Translations under genes and position numbers: made by a program | Source of the DNA: Halostagnicola sp. A56 | GTDB lineage: Archaea > Halobacteriota > Halobacteria > Halobacteriales > Natrialbaceae | Direction: 5' to 3' | Length of the DNA stretch: 64,000 bases | NCBI RefSeq assembly: GCF_000691505.1 | Contig: NZ_JMIP02000025.1 | Location: forward strand, 1 to 64,000 | The notes under the pieces: generated by a model | What the model was told of the DNA's origin: nothing | What the model saw: only the letters and a program-made list of their open reading frames with translations | Database searches by the model: none | Part shown: piece after piece, positions 48,651 through 57,511 of the stretch | Position numbering within the stretch: the stretch's first letter is position 1 | Layout: every line of letters starts with the position of its first letter

Positions 48651-48845
48651 ATGCTCTACTGGTTACGATCCCGCCCCTTCGGCCAGCAAATACTGCTCCT
48701 CGCGATGATCTGTGATCCGATCGGCTTCGCGACGGGGTACCTCCTCGAACCCTCGCTCGGCCTCGAGCCGATCATGGGCGGCGTGTATGGACTCGTCGCG
48801 GCAAGCCTCCCAGTTTCGTTCTGGATTCTCACCCAGCAGAACTGA
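48651..48845 (+). CDS. Two-span small membrane protein
   Basis: 64 residues: 'GQQILLLAMICDPIGFATGY' and 'GGVYGLVAASLPVSFWIL'. Intact start and stop. Unknown function. Confidence 0.55.
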   Translation: MLYWLRSRPFGQQILLLAMICDPIGFATGYLLEPSLGLEPIMGGVYGLVAASLPVSFWILTQQN

Positions 48846-48879
48846 CGCGATCCGGCACTCGAGACGAGGCTGGCGATGG

Positions 48880-48929
48880 ACTCGAGAGACCACCCGACGG
48901 ACTCGAGAGACCACCCGACGGACTCGAGG
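48880..48929. repeat. 21-bp tandem repeat (2.4 copies)
   Basis: ACTCGAGAGACCACCCGACG plus G, twice in a row, then ACTCGAGG. It lies between a small membrane gene and the end of the recombinase fragment. Confidence 0.85.
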
Positions 48930-48938
48930 TGTCGATGT

Positions 48939-49370
48939 TCACTGGCGAGCGTTGATGATCTGCTGGCGGTCTTCTGGATCCCAAAACTGACGATTGCGAT
49001 CGCCTTTGTCCTCGGGGAGGAACTCTTCTGCGCGCTGTGTGTTCGCCGGATTCGTGTCTAACAGTTCGTCGCGGACGCAAAAGGAGAGAAACGCGCGCAC
49101 GTAGTTGAAGTATGTGTTCGCCGTCGACGCTGCCAACTCTTGGTCGATGGCACGCTCGCGAAGATACATCCCGTACTCCCGGAGCATATTCGTCTCGAGT
49201 GCGTCGACTCGCTGTACCCCCTCTTGATCACAGAAGTTCGCGAACTCGTTCAGTGGCGATCGCATCGTCGACCGGGAGCCGCCCGAGTCCAGCGAGCCGA
49301 GATAGCGCGACACCGCCTCCTCGACGGACTTCCCCCCGCGATCAGCCCGGCGATCAGTGGATTCAGACAT
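48939..49370 (-). pseudogene. Tyrosine recombinase, N-terminal core-binding domain
   Basis: From ATG 49370, 'SVEEAVSRYLGSLDSGGSRS' and 'AASTANTYFNYVRAFLSFCV', the SAM-like core-binding domain. It ends near 'WDPEDRQQIINARQ', before the catalytic domain. Could belong to the catalytic fragment at 2073-2684 (inference; no shared block). Confidence 0.8.
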
Positions 49371-49411
49371 TCACTTGTGGGGTACAGTGTCGACCCACAT
49401 AAAATCACTTG

Positions 49412-49429
49412 GTTAAACTGGTGTTTAAC
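49412..49429. promoter_or_regulatory. Inverted repeat upstream of recombinase start
   Basis: GTTAAAC, 4 bp, GTTTAAC, 42-59 bp upstream of the ATG at 49370. Likely operator or promoter element. Confidence 0.45.
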
Positions 49430-49439
49430 AAAGTGGATC

Positions 49440-49711
49440 GTATAGGGGCGATACTGCAGGATATCTGAGGGTAGAAGCCATTTACTCCCGGATATGCAGA
49501 ATATAAATTCTATATCGCGATATAGAATGGGTTCCTTGCAAGTTGAGACTACAGTGGGTTCAGCGGGGCTGTGATGCGTGGTTTCGGACGAATCGACGAG
49601 CGGAATCTGCTTTAGATCCTTCCCCTTGCAGCGATCGTGTTGCTACTTCTACCGACCGGAGAGTAATAATAAAATTCGTAGCGGCCTATATGACGATTCT
49701 ACTGGGACCAG
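49440..49711. other. Stretch without a recognisable gene
   Basis: Contains the palindrome at 49507-49528. No coding frame supported. Confidence 0.35.
49507..49528. repeat. Perfect 22-bp palindrome
   Basis: Centre TATATCGCGATATA, extended by four more paired bases on each side (49507-49528). Possible protein-binding site. Confidence 0.8.
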
Positions 49712-50053
49712 TTACGCATCCCGCTCAAAGCGGACGAAGCCTTCAGCGGCCCACCGCTCATCACCATAAATATCGATTTGGTACCACGTCTGTTGATACG
49801 CCTGCGTTGATTGGATGACTTCACCCGATGTCCCATCAGGATACTCTTGCCGCCCGTCGAAATCCAGATTATCGTACGTAGGGACGTCACCCGAGTCATT
49901 CCATAGTGAGACGATATCACCTGAGTCAATCTCATCACTCGCTGCAGAAGCACTACCAACAACAGCGAGTGATGCCACTCCTGCAGCGACAGCTCCTCCA
50001 GACGCTTTGATAACTTTTCGTCGAGTCGGATCGCTGTTTTCATTCCCAGGCAT
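49712..50053 (-). CDS. Tat-exported small protein with SH3-like end
   Basis: 113 residues from ATG 50053 (alternative 50071). Twin-Arg motif 'PTRRKVIKASGGAVAAG' and hydrophobic core 'SLAVVGSASAA', then an acidic domain ending 'WAAEGFVRFERDA', which has the feel of a bacterial SH3-like fold. Complete. TATA-like ATTATTAA lies upstream at about 50087. Confidence 0.65.
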   Translation of the reverse strand: MPGNENSDPTRRKVIKASGGAVAAGVASLAVVGSASAASDEIDSGDIVSLWNDSGDVPTYDNLDFDGRQEYPDGTSGEVIQSTQAYQQTWYQIDIYGDERWAAEGFVRFERDA

Positions 50054-50124
50054 TGCGATTTCTGCTTCCATGTACATGTTAATAATCCTTAACATTAGTC
50101 GCGCAAAATCTAATTTCGTTTCCT

Positions 50125-50612
50125 TTGTTACAGGGTGCATCCGAATCTAGCTTGGTTCGTTGGGGATTCCGTCTTTTAGTTTATTCAACAATCGTATTTC
50201 TGGCCGCTAAACTCGTAACTTCGACTTTTTATCCAAGTGGTAGGAATCGGGTGCTAATAGCACTACACGAGTGGATTGAGCCGTTCATCTACGTTTTTTC
50301 TACCTTCTCTTTTGGTCTTCTTGTGGCCGTAATAGTGCTGGTTCAGAACACTTTCCTGTCATTCAGTAATTTGATTATAGTGCCACTCGCGGTGATTCCA
50401 TCCCTCATACTCGCAGGTGCATATAGTAGGAAAAGAAGTGCCGAGTATGAACGTATGCGAGACGCAAAAGCAGAGAAAATAAGATTTCGAATACTTTGGA
50501 ATTTGTTTATCGAAGAAGCATGGGGCTCTGGAATGGACGAAGACCAACTCAATCACGGGCTCTGCAAGCCTGGAATACCAATTGTCCGTGAAACTCAGTG
50601 GGAGATGAACTC
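50125..50612 (+). pseudogene. Membrane N-terminal half of the split coiled-coil protein
   Basis: About 163 residues with three or four membrane helices ('FRLLVYSTIVFLAAKLV', 'FSFGLLVAVIVLVQNTFLS', 'NLIIVPLAVIPSLILAGAY') and a polar end. The last 61 bp are identical to 12080-12140, direct orientation, and the frame continues there into a coiled coil. TTG start uncertain. Confidence 0.6.
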
Positions 50613-51006
50613 ATTCCTCCACCTCAATTGCGATCAACTCTTCTCCCATATTTTGTGCCTGCTCATTTGAGAGTTCCCCTGGACGCTGATGATCTACATC
50701 AGATACGTCGATTAGGTAGAGCCAGGGGTTTGGGCCACCACCGATGTCGTTGTCCTTCTGGACGCTCAAAACGGGCGTAATTAGCTCCTCAATACCGTCT
50801 TCACGAGTGTAGAACCCATTATCGTTTGGATACGAGCTGAGTGAACTCCCCAGAGGACCATCCACCTTGAACTCTATACCTTGGTTGCTCGACACGAGCT
50901 GAATATCGACTCCATCAACTCGTCCCATCGGTTGTAAAACAACTGCGATAACTTCCTCTCCGATTTGGCTAAGTCGCAGGACGCCTTCTTCGGATTCTTT
51001 TATCAA
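50611..51006 (-). CDS. Hypothetical soluble protein
   Basis: 131 residues if the TTG at 51006 is used; the frame is open for about 25 more codons upstream without an ATG, so the start may be lost. 'EEVIAVVLQPMGRVDGVDIQ' and 'TPVLSVQKDNDIGGGPNPWL' indicate a beta-rich domain. Stop is native. Unknown family. Confidence 0.45.
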   Translation of the reverse strand: MIKESEEGVLRLSQIGEEVIAVVLQPMGRVDGVDIQLVSSNQGIEFKVDGPLGSSLSSYPNDNGFYTREDGIEELITPVLSVQKDNDIGGGPNPWLYLIDVSDVDHQRPGELSNEQAQNMGEELIAIEVEE

Positions 51007-51150
51007 AATTTGTATGGTTTTAGTAATTAAATAGGTTTCGCCAGAGAATTTGTGGATATAATACAGTAGAAGTTAGAATGAAACTCTTATTGGAGTGCTC
51101 ACAAGCAAAATAGAGTCAATCAATTATTCTCTCACTTACCAACAACCAAA

Positions 51151-51369
51151 CTACCGATACACACCATCATCGTCCTGTCGCAAGGTTATCGCACTTTCTT
51201 CAATAGACACTGAATCCGCAGCGAGCAAACTAAACTGCCGATTAGCGATATCCATCACCTCCTCCGTTTCATCCTCATTCGTTCCCGTCACAGAGACCTC
51301 AATACCTGATGGAGTCTGTTTGATAGTGACCTCAGGTTCGTCATCATCCGCTTTGAACAATCCAAACAT
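51151..51369 (-). CDS. Small acidic protein
   Basis: 72 residues from ATG 51369, 'MFGLFKADDDEPEVTIKQTP'. Beta-rich, very acidic; no family. Complete, standing alone. Confidence 0.5.
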   Translation of the reverse strand: MFGLFKADDDEPEVTIKQTPSGIEVSVTGTNEDETEEVMDIANRQFSLLAADSVSIEESAITLRQDDDGVYR

Positions 51370-51487
51370 GACACTCCAATATGGAACGTAGAACAACTTA
51401 TACGGGTGAAAATATTCCCCGGCTCCAACTCACGAAACATATTCATATCTTTATTGCGCAGTAACACGACGAACCTAGTGGAATCGC

Positions 51488-51939
51488 CCCGCGGTCTCGA
51501 AAACATCGACGAAGGGGCTCTCGAACAACAATTCGAGGGATGGGGGCCGATTCAGGATCAGGTCGTGAATCGACTCCGCGTCGTTCGAGACCACGAAATA
51601 ACCCACGCGGAAGTCCTTAGCCAGACAGTGGGGCAATTAGGTGGCGAACCTGCCCAGAGTCCCGAGTTCGACTTCGGGACAGCTGTTCAAGACCCAGCAG
51701 AGTTCATCGCCACTGGTGCCATGCTCGAGGATATTGGTGTCTCGGCGTACGCCGGCGCAGCACCGTATATCGATGCGTCTGAACTTGTGCCACCGGCACT
51801 CAGTATCCATAGCGTGGAAGCGCGACACGCCTCGTACCTCCGAGAGCTCAACGGCGAAATCGGGTTCCCCGAGGCGTTCGATGATCCGCGCTCCCGCTCG
51901 GAAGTCTTAGAGTTGGCGAGCGGATTCATCGTCGAATAG
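51488..51939 (+). pseudogene. Ferritin-like protein, C-terminal piece
   Basis: Begins with the 124-bp block shared with 27220-27343 and continues in the same frame: 'RVVRDHEITHAEVLSQTVGQ' (E and H ligands of the bundle), 'AYAGAAPYIDASELVPPALS' and 'SVEARHASYLRELNGEIGFP' (second ExxH pair), ending at a native stop. Together with 27596-27220 it gives a complete secreted protein of about 235 residues. Confidence 0.85.
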
Positions 51940-52115
51940 AAACCGGATTCGCCCACCAACTGCAGTATCTTTTGCGGTCAGAGTGTTCAAATAGTACAGT
52001 TGACTGGAACCCCTGATCCCCTCATCCCCTCCCACCCCTGATCAAATACTATAGTCGCCGAGAACATTCGGAATTGCAAGTAGTCTTTTTAGGATACCAA
52101 ACAGTTCTCGGGAAT
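51940..52115. other. Upstream region of an Orc1 start with C-rich boxes
   Basis: On the minus strand 52009-52048 reads GGGG-rich repeats next to GGTTCCAGT, resembling an origin recognition box with its G-string, 70 bp before an Orc1 start codon. A TATA-like TTTTTAGG is at 52086. Confidence 0.4.
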
Positions 52116-52232
52116 ATGATCGCCGATCCACGGGTGTTCGACGATGAGTTCGTCCCACCCGATTTGCTCCACCGGGAGAACGAGATTGAACAGCTTCTTC
52201 GTCGGTTTACCACTCGACACCCGGCAGATAAA
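52116..52232 (+). pseudogene. orc1: Orc1/Cdc6 initiator fragment 4 (first 38 residues)
   Basis: 'MIADPRVFDDEFVPPDLLHR' followed by 'ENEIEQLLRRF', the N-terminal motif found before the P-loop in haloarchaeal Orc1/Cdc6 proteins. Cut before Walker A. A fourth initiator piece in this window. Confidence 0.7.
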
Positions 52233-52599
52233 GACACCTGAAGGTTGGCGAGAAACCAACCCATCTATCTTAGCGGACTGATAGTAGGGCACCTGGAGTC
52301 GCAAACGGAACTCTCAAGAAAGCTGGCTGAATTGTAAAAACAATCGATCCGTGCGACCAGTCGTGCAGTACCTGCAGAACAATGGACATGAGAAGCTAGC
52401 AGCACAGCTCTCGGGAATGTAGAAATTAGGTGCATTTCCTGTTCCCACGTCCGTCTTCCACGCCCCTTGGTTTGCACCGCCGGGCTTGCGGGCCATGGTC
52501 ACACAGGCTCCACGCAGCACCTCTGCGCTCATCTGAATGTATGCCAAGGACGCATAAATAGCTGTTATATGCCAGACCGGTCGTGTTTAGTTACGGTTG
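52233..52599. other. Unassigned stretch
   Basis: A minus-strand frame at 52314-52547 ('MAYIQMSAEVLRGACVTMAR') may be a piece of a gene but shows no family. Otherwise nothing. Confidence 0.3.
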
Positions 52600-53066
52600 A
52601 AGGATGGGCGAGGTGATTTCAGTTGGTCTATGGCGAAAGTCGCTCGCTTCAGTGGTCGTAGCGACTGGATTGAATTAGACATTGTGGAGCGAGAGCGAAC
52701 ACCGCCCCAGCTGACGAAGGTCGGTATTCGTCTTCATCGTGCATAATTGTCATTCTTGAATACTATATGAAATATTGGGGGAGTTCCGCGTCAAACGGTC
52801 GCAGAAAGCCGTCCACGACTGGGTGCAGAAAGCCGATCTACAGCCCGCCAATAGCGCGAGTTCGGATCACGTCGCACTCAACGAGATGGTGATCCGAATT
52901 AACAACCAACAGTTCTGGCTGTACGCTGCTGTCGATCCCGAAACGAGCGAATTCCTGATTCACCTCTTTGCAACAGCCACGACAACATTGACCTAACGGC
53001 TTTTGTGAGAACTTCGTGTGAAACACAACGTCGATGACGCCGTGTTCTCGTTGATCGAGCACACCA
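52600..53066 (+). mobile_element. IS6-family element, decayed
   Basis: 'MAKVARFSGRSDWIELDIVE' from ATG 52630 is the start of IS6 (ISH15/ISH29-like) transposases. After a deletion the catalytic domain resumes as 'AVHDWVQKADLQPANSASSD' with 'VALNEMVIRINNQQFWLYAA' (here DE is changed to NE) and then breaks up in different frames. It stands exactly between two conjugation-related pieces and may mark the recombination site. Confidence 0.7.
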
Positions 53067-53072
53067 TCTAGC

Positions 53073-53385
53073 TCGCAAAGAACGGAAACGAGCTGAACGA
53101 CTTCGGCGATTCCTCTATCGAATGCGCGATCGCGAGTGGATCGACCGTCGTATGATCATGACTGTCGACGAACTCGCCGGCGTCGCACACATCCCCAACG
53201 CGGAGATTGAAACCCCAAAGATCGACTGGCGTTACACTCAGCGGGGTGACCGGCTTCCATCGGATGGGTCTCAATACACAACTGATGATCCGCTGATTGA
53301 GGAGCAGACACCAGAAGCTCCAGATCAGGCAGCAGTCACACTTGATGGCTCTTCTCGAGAGCCGGAGGGATTCGATGGTATTTGA
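53073..53385 (+). pseudogene. Conjugation-cluster protein copy B, C-terminal end
   Basis: About 104 residues nearly identical to the end of the 42364-43566 protein ('RKERKRAERLRRFLYRMRDR'), with differences in the acidic tail. Starts abruptly at the IS6 remnant. Its stop overlaps the next start as in copy A. Confidence 0.85.
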
Positions 53386-54190
53386 TCGGTTCTTCGGACA
53401 CGGTGGAGAGGACTCGAGTGATGACCAAAGTAGTGAGTCCACATCAGGCGATGAAGCATCCGGTGACGACCAGACAGAGAACACGAAGAGCACTCGGTTG
53501 TCGTCTGCCCAGCAATCAGCCGCTGGTGAGCAATACCAGCTCGCTGACCAGGACACAACCCGTGTTGGTGGAAAACCGATCCTCACGGAAACAGCCAACG
53601 AAGGCACGGTTGCAGGCTCGTACGTTCGAGAGATGTTCGAAGCCGGGATGTACAACGCACCTGCCCCACTCTGGGTTGGCTACACAGAAGATCCACAGAC
53701 TGGCTTTCGTGAGGCTCCGCTTCGGTTTGACTCCCTCTTTCGGCACAATTGGATTGCAGGGACGACTGGCTACGGAAAGACGACTCAACTCCTGAATATG
53801 ATGGTCCAGTGGGCGTATTCGGGATACGGCTTCACGTATTTCGATCCGAAAGGCCAAGACTCTCGTGAACTCCTCCGGATGCTCCCCAAACACCGCCTCG
53901 AGGACGTAGTGTGGATCGAGCCTGGATCGACCACCCACGACAACACGGTCGGGATGAATTTCCTCGAGGTACCCGAGTGCGAGACGACCGAAGAACTCGA
54001 GAACGAGATCGAAAACCGGGTCGAGAATCTGAAAGCGGTCTTCGATACGTCCGACTACTGGGGCATCAACATGGAGGCGATCACCGAGTCGATGGCTCGA
54101 GCGATGATGAAGTCCGAAAAGCCGTTTTCGATCATTGATATGTACTTCATCCTGCTCAACGCCGATCGTCGCGAAGATTTCGCTCGGAAA
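53375..54190 (+). pseudogene. virD4: VirD4-like coupling ATPase, N-terminal two-fifths
   Basis: About 272 residues. Acidic linker, then 'LFRHNWIAGTTGYGKTTQLL' (Walker A at about 127-135) and 'GYGFTYFDPKGQDSRELLRM'. These are the motifs of VirD4/TraD-type coupling proteins that bring DNA to the mating channel. The sequence changes to histidine-kinase coding in a new frame at about 54190, before Walker B. Confidence 0.85.
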
Positions 54191-54789
54191 TCCTCGCCCA
54201 CGATATTCGAAATCCACTTTCAATAGCACGGGGGCATGCAGAAATCGCCCAGGAAGACCACGACATTCCAGAATTAGAGCAGATTATCGTATCGCTCGAG
54301 CGAATCGATTCGCTCGTCGAAGACGTAACTTCCCTCACAAGGGATGGCGAGGCAATCACTACCCTGGAACCGGTTGTTATCGAGGGTTGCGCTACCGAGG
54401 CGTGGCGGAACGTGAGTACTGCAAATGCCGAGTTACGCATCGACGCGGTGACTGGGATAGTCGAAGCCGACGAAAGTCATATGCACGGACTTTTCGAGAA
54501 CCTGTTCAGTAATGCGGTCGAACACGCCGGAGACGATGTCACCATCCACATCGGTCGATTGAGAGAGGGCCTGTATATCGAGGATACCGGTGTAGGAATT
54601 CCGGAGTCAATTTATGATCGTATTTTCGAGTACGGATATACGACGAGTGATGGGGGGACCGGTTATGGGCTCTCGATCGTCCAGCAAATCGTCAACGGAC
54701 ACGAGTGGGAAATCAGCGTGACCGAAAGCGATGCCGGTGGCGCTCGCTTCGAAATCACAGGGATGGAGTTCGTCGACGCAGCTGACTGA
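54191..54789 (+). pseudogene. Sensor histidine kinase, C-terminal catalytic part
   Basis: About 198 residues: H-box 'ILAHDIRNPLSIARGHAEIA', N-box 'LFENLFSNAVEHAGDDVTIH', G1 'YIEDTGVGIPE' and G2 'GGTGYGLSIVQQIVNGH'. Native stop at 54789. Sensor and membrane parts are missing. HisKA/HATPase of haloarchaeal type. Frame differs from the VirD4 piece by one base. Confidence 0.9.
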
Positions 54790-55124
54790 GACGTTTTGTA
54801 CGGGTTCAATCGTCGTTACTCGTCGTCGTTTCGTCCTCACCACGCGCGAAACTCGTCGCAGTGGTGGGTCTTCAGCGGTACCAGCGGATAGCCCTTCGAT
54901 GCGTTCTTTCGGCTCTTGCCCGTATAAGTCGACGAGTTCGTTGCAACATTTCGGCCCGTATCCTCGAGCACCTCGAGGATACGGAAGTCGGTTGGTTGCC
55001 GTAGTTTCAATGCTAATCTCCCTATGCTACAAACCATTTCCACAGGCAACCGATGTTTTTGTTCCGTCTCAATGTGGATGAAACCCCCCAATCGTGACAC
55101 GTAGTTAATAGCCGTTCAAAGATA
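54790..55124. other. Unassigned stretch
   Basis: A minus-strand protein end 'GYPLVPLKTHHCDEFRAW' with a stop at 54837 looks real but is not recognised. No start. Confidence 0.35.
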
Positions 55125-55448
55125 CGGAAGTTCGACAGAGATTCGCCAGTCGATGACTCTGAGTCCGACCTCGATGAAAATGTGAGTGATGATCAAAACG
55201 AATCCACTCCCGGAAATCAGACTCCAAACTCGAGCGAAGAAACACCGCCAGTGGACGATCAAAACTCGAGCAATGAGAGTAACGCCGATACCAACAATTC
55301 CACGGACGGTCCGATAGAACCGAACTTGAGCGATGATACTGGGCTGGATCCAGATTCGACTGACTCGACACCACTGTCTGTTGTCCCACTCGTCGGAGGA
55401 ATGGTCCTCTTCACTACGGTTTACCTACGAATTTCCAGGGGGGAGTGA
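55125..55448 (+). pseudogene. Cell-surface protein, C-terminal anchor
   Basis: About 107 residues: a long disordered linker rich in Asp, Ser, Asn and Thr, then one membrane helix 'PLSVVPLVGGMVLFTTVYL' and a short basic tail 'RISRGE'. Typical of haloarchaeal surface glycoproteins. The ectodomain is missing. Confidence 0.6.
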
Positions 55449-55617
55449 ATCGCCTTAGATAGTTGCCTCGTCCGGCGATTAAGGCTGTAATATACAAACA
55501 AACACCCATCGATAAATATCGGGGCCCATTGGCCATCTCTTATAAAAACAACTCTCTCTAGTAATATCTATCCAAAACACATTTATTAATAGCACAAATA
55601 ATAGATTTGAGGACCTA
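55449..55617. other. Intergenic stretch with possible terminator
   Basis: ATCGCC...GGCGAT inverted repeat at about 55449-55484, then AT-rich sequence. Confidence 0.4.
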
Positions 55618-56090
55618 ATCAACCAAGATCCAGCAGGTAACCAAGCGGTCCGGATTCAACAGACCACCGGTCAGGACGGTCTTTCGCGCTCAGTCTGGTC
55701 GAAAGAGCTCGCAAACGGTGATCGAGCAGTAGGATTATTGAATCGTAGTGACAGGAGGGCAACAATCACAACCAGTGCTCAGGCAGTCGGACTTGATGAG
55801 GCGCCATGCTATGTTGCTCGCGATCTCTGGAACGGGACTAACTGGCAGACTGCCGGTCTAATTAGTGCATCGGTTCCATCACACGGTCTCGCAGTATTCC
55901 GTATCAGTGGTGGAAGCCCGAATAATAATAGGCCCTTCGCAGTAGTATCACTCAGTAAGAACGGGGAAACAATTGCTCCAGGTGAGGAAATCTCTCAAAC
56001 GTTGAGATTTGCCAATTATTCCCCAACTGCCATCGATCGTGCTTATGTTACTTTTAACTCACCTAATGGCTGGGAATCCGAACCTGTCTA
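55618..56090 (+). pseudogene. Alpha-galactosidase (GH27), C-terminal piece
   Basis: Starts with the 69-bp block shared with 24392-24460 ('DPAGNQAVRIQQTTGQDGLS') and continues through the beta-sandwich 'VWSKELANGDRAVGLLNRSD' into a NEW3-like domain ('QTLRFANYSPTAIDRAYVTF'). Cut near 56090, so the end of the added domain is missing. Confidence 0.85.
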
Positions 56091-56091
56091 C

Positions 56092-56834
56092 GACTTGAAT
56101 CTGAAGACCATTCCCTTGTTTTCTCAAACATCAAGGCCGACTCTATTGAGGAGGTGAATGCAATACTTCAGATGTTGTTTGACCAAGCTTCGGATGAGGA
56201 CCTTCCAAGAAGCAGGAGATATCTGACCGCCGCTGGACTCTTGGCTGGTATCAGTCATGCATCGGATGACACTGCATCAGACTCACTGTCAGGTATAGTA
56301 AGGCAGAGCTCCTTCAGGGGCATCGAGGGTTTCATCCAAGACCAGCTTGACTCGGGTGAGACAGCCGAGGCCTTCAGAGGGTCGTTAAATGCTCTCTTCG
56401 ATGATGTGGGTACTGAAACTAGTACTGCCAGCTTAGTGGATGGCGAATTTGATTACGATAGTTTCAGTCGATTGGTGGAGATGATCGGCGAAGCCGGCGA
56501 GGGGCTTGGATTATCTGCTGGTGATCTTAGCGAACTTGATGAGGAGGGGTATCGGAGTGTCATCACCATTGGAGTTGATCAACGTATCGACGGTAATCTC
56601 ACCCGTGAGGCAGAAACCGGACGAGGACCTTCTGATATTCGCCTACGGAATGATGAAGGGGATGTCATCTACATCGGCGAGTGTAAATACTGGAATGAGG
56701 GGAATTCTGGCGTGAAATCGAATCTCGAGAAACCTCTCGAACAACTTGCGACGTACGATCAGGGTGAGACATTCAATTCCATCATTATCTTCTTTAAGTC
56801 AGATGATTTTCAAGAAGTCGGCATCCGAAGCGTG
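56092..56834 (+). pseudogene. PD-(D/E)XK-like nuclease, N-terminal piece
   Basis: About 247 residues, helical N-terminal half, then 'GPSDIRLRNDEGDVIYIGECKYW', where D...ExK (Asp in SDIR, Glu and Lys in GECKYW) fits the PD-(D/E)XK nuclease core. No start codon before 'FSNIKADSIEEVNAILQML', so the first residues are lost. The last 86 bp repeat at 13488-13573. Likely a restriction or defence nuclease (inference). Confidence 0.65.
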
Positions 56835-56851
56835 ATCTATCATTATACCTT

Positions 56852-56870
56852 GTGTGTCACAGACACACAA
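56852..56870. promoter_or_regulatory. Inverted repeat before the alpha-galactosidase start
   Basis: TGTGTGTCACAGACACACA, 7-bp arms, 14 bp before the ATG at 56884. Possible operator, or a chance product of the join at 56834. Confidence 0.4.
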
Positions 56871-56883
56871 ATGAAGTGATATC

Positions 56884-57353
56884 ATGGAAGAAGAAGACAT
56901 AGATAATTCCAGTGAGACAGCAAATGGAGTCGACAAGAACGATTCCATTCAATCACCGGTAACACGCCGATCAATGATGAAGGGATCAGCAATGGGTGCA
57001 AGTTGTTTTTTAGCAAATCCGACGATTGCCGCCACCGACGACACCACTAAAAGTGTGAATCCCGACAAGACATTGGCAGAAACACCACCAATGGGATGGA
57101 ACAGTTGGAATACGTTCTACTGCGATATCAATGCGGGGTTGATCAAGGAGACCGCTGATGCGATGGTGGAAAGCGGGATGAAAGAAGTGGGTTACGAGTA
57201 TATCTGTATTGACGATTGCTGGATGGCACCCGAACGTGATGCGACTGGGAATCTTCAGGCGGATCCTGAAACATTTCCGAATGGGATCAGTGCTGTTGCT
57301 GATTATATTCACGAGAGGGGGCTAAAACTCGGAATCTATCAGTCAGCAGGGAC
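56884..57353 (+). pseudogene. Alpha-galactosidase (GH27), N-terminal piece
   Basis: Start ATG 56884, twin-Arg signal 'TRRSMMKGSAMGASCFLA', then the GH27 opening 'ETPPMGWNSWNTFYCDINAG' and 'YEYICIDDCWMAPERD'. Its last 40 bp (57314-57353) equal 25014-25053 inverted. After 57353 the sequence is unrelated. A secreted enzyme when rebuilt. Confidence 0.9.
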
Positions 57354-57511
57354 AAGTGGAGAGCGCATTGATGGAGATGGTTTAACGTTCGTTCGTCGGT
57401 CACAAGTCCAGTCCACCAGTAGTGTGGAGACTCATCTTGACCCGGGAGGTTTCCATCTACGAATTCTTTGAATTCGGCTTCTATTGGACGTTCACGAGCG
57501 TCTGCACTCAT
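57354..57511 (-). pseudogene. Unknown small protein, N-terminal piece
   Basis: From ATG 57511 (overlapping the upstream stop), 'MSADARERPIEAEFKEFVDG' and 'DESPHYWWTGLVTDERTLNH'. Cut at the alpha-galactosidase join. Unknown. Confidence 0.45.
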
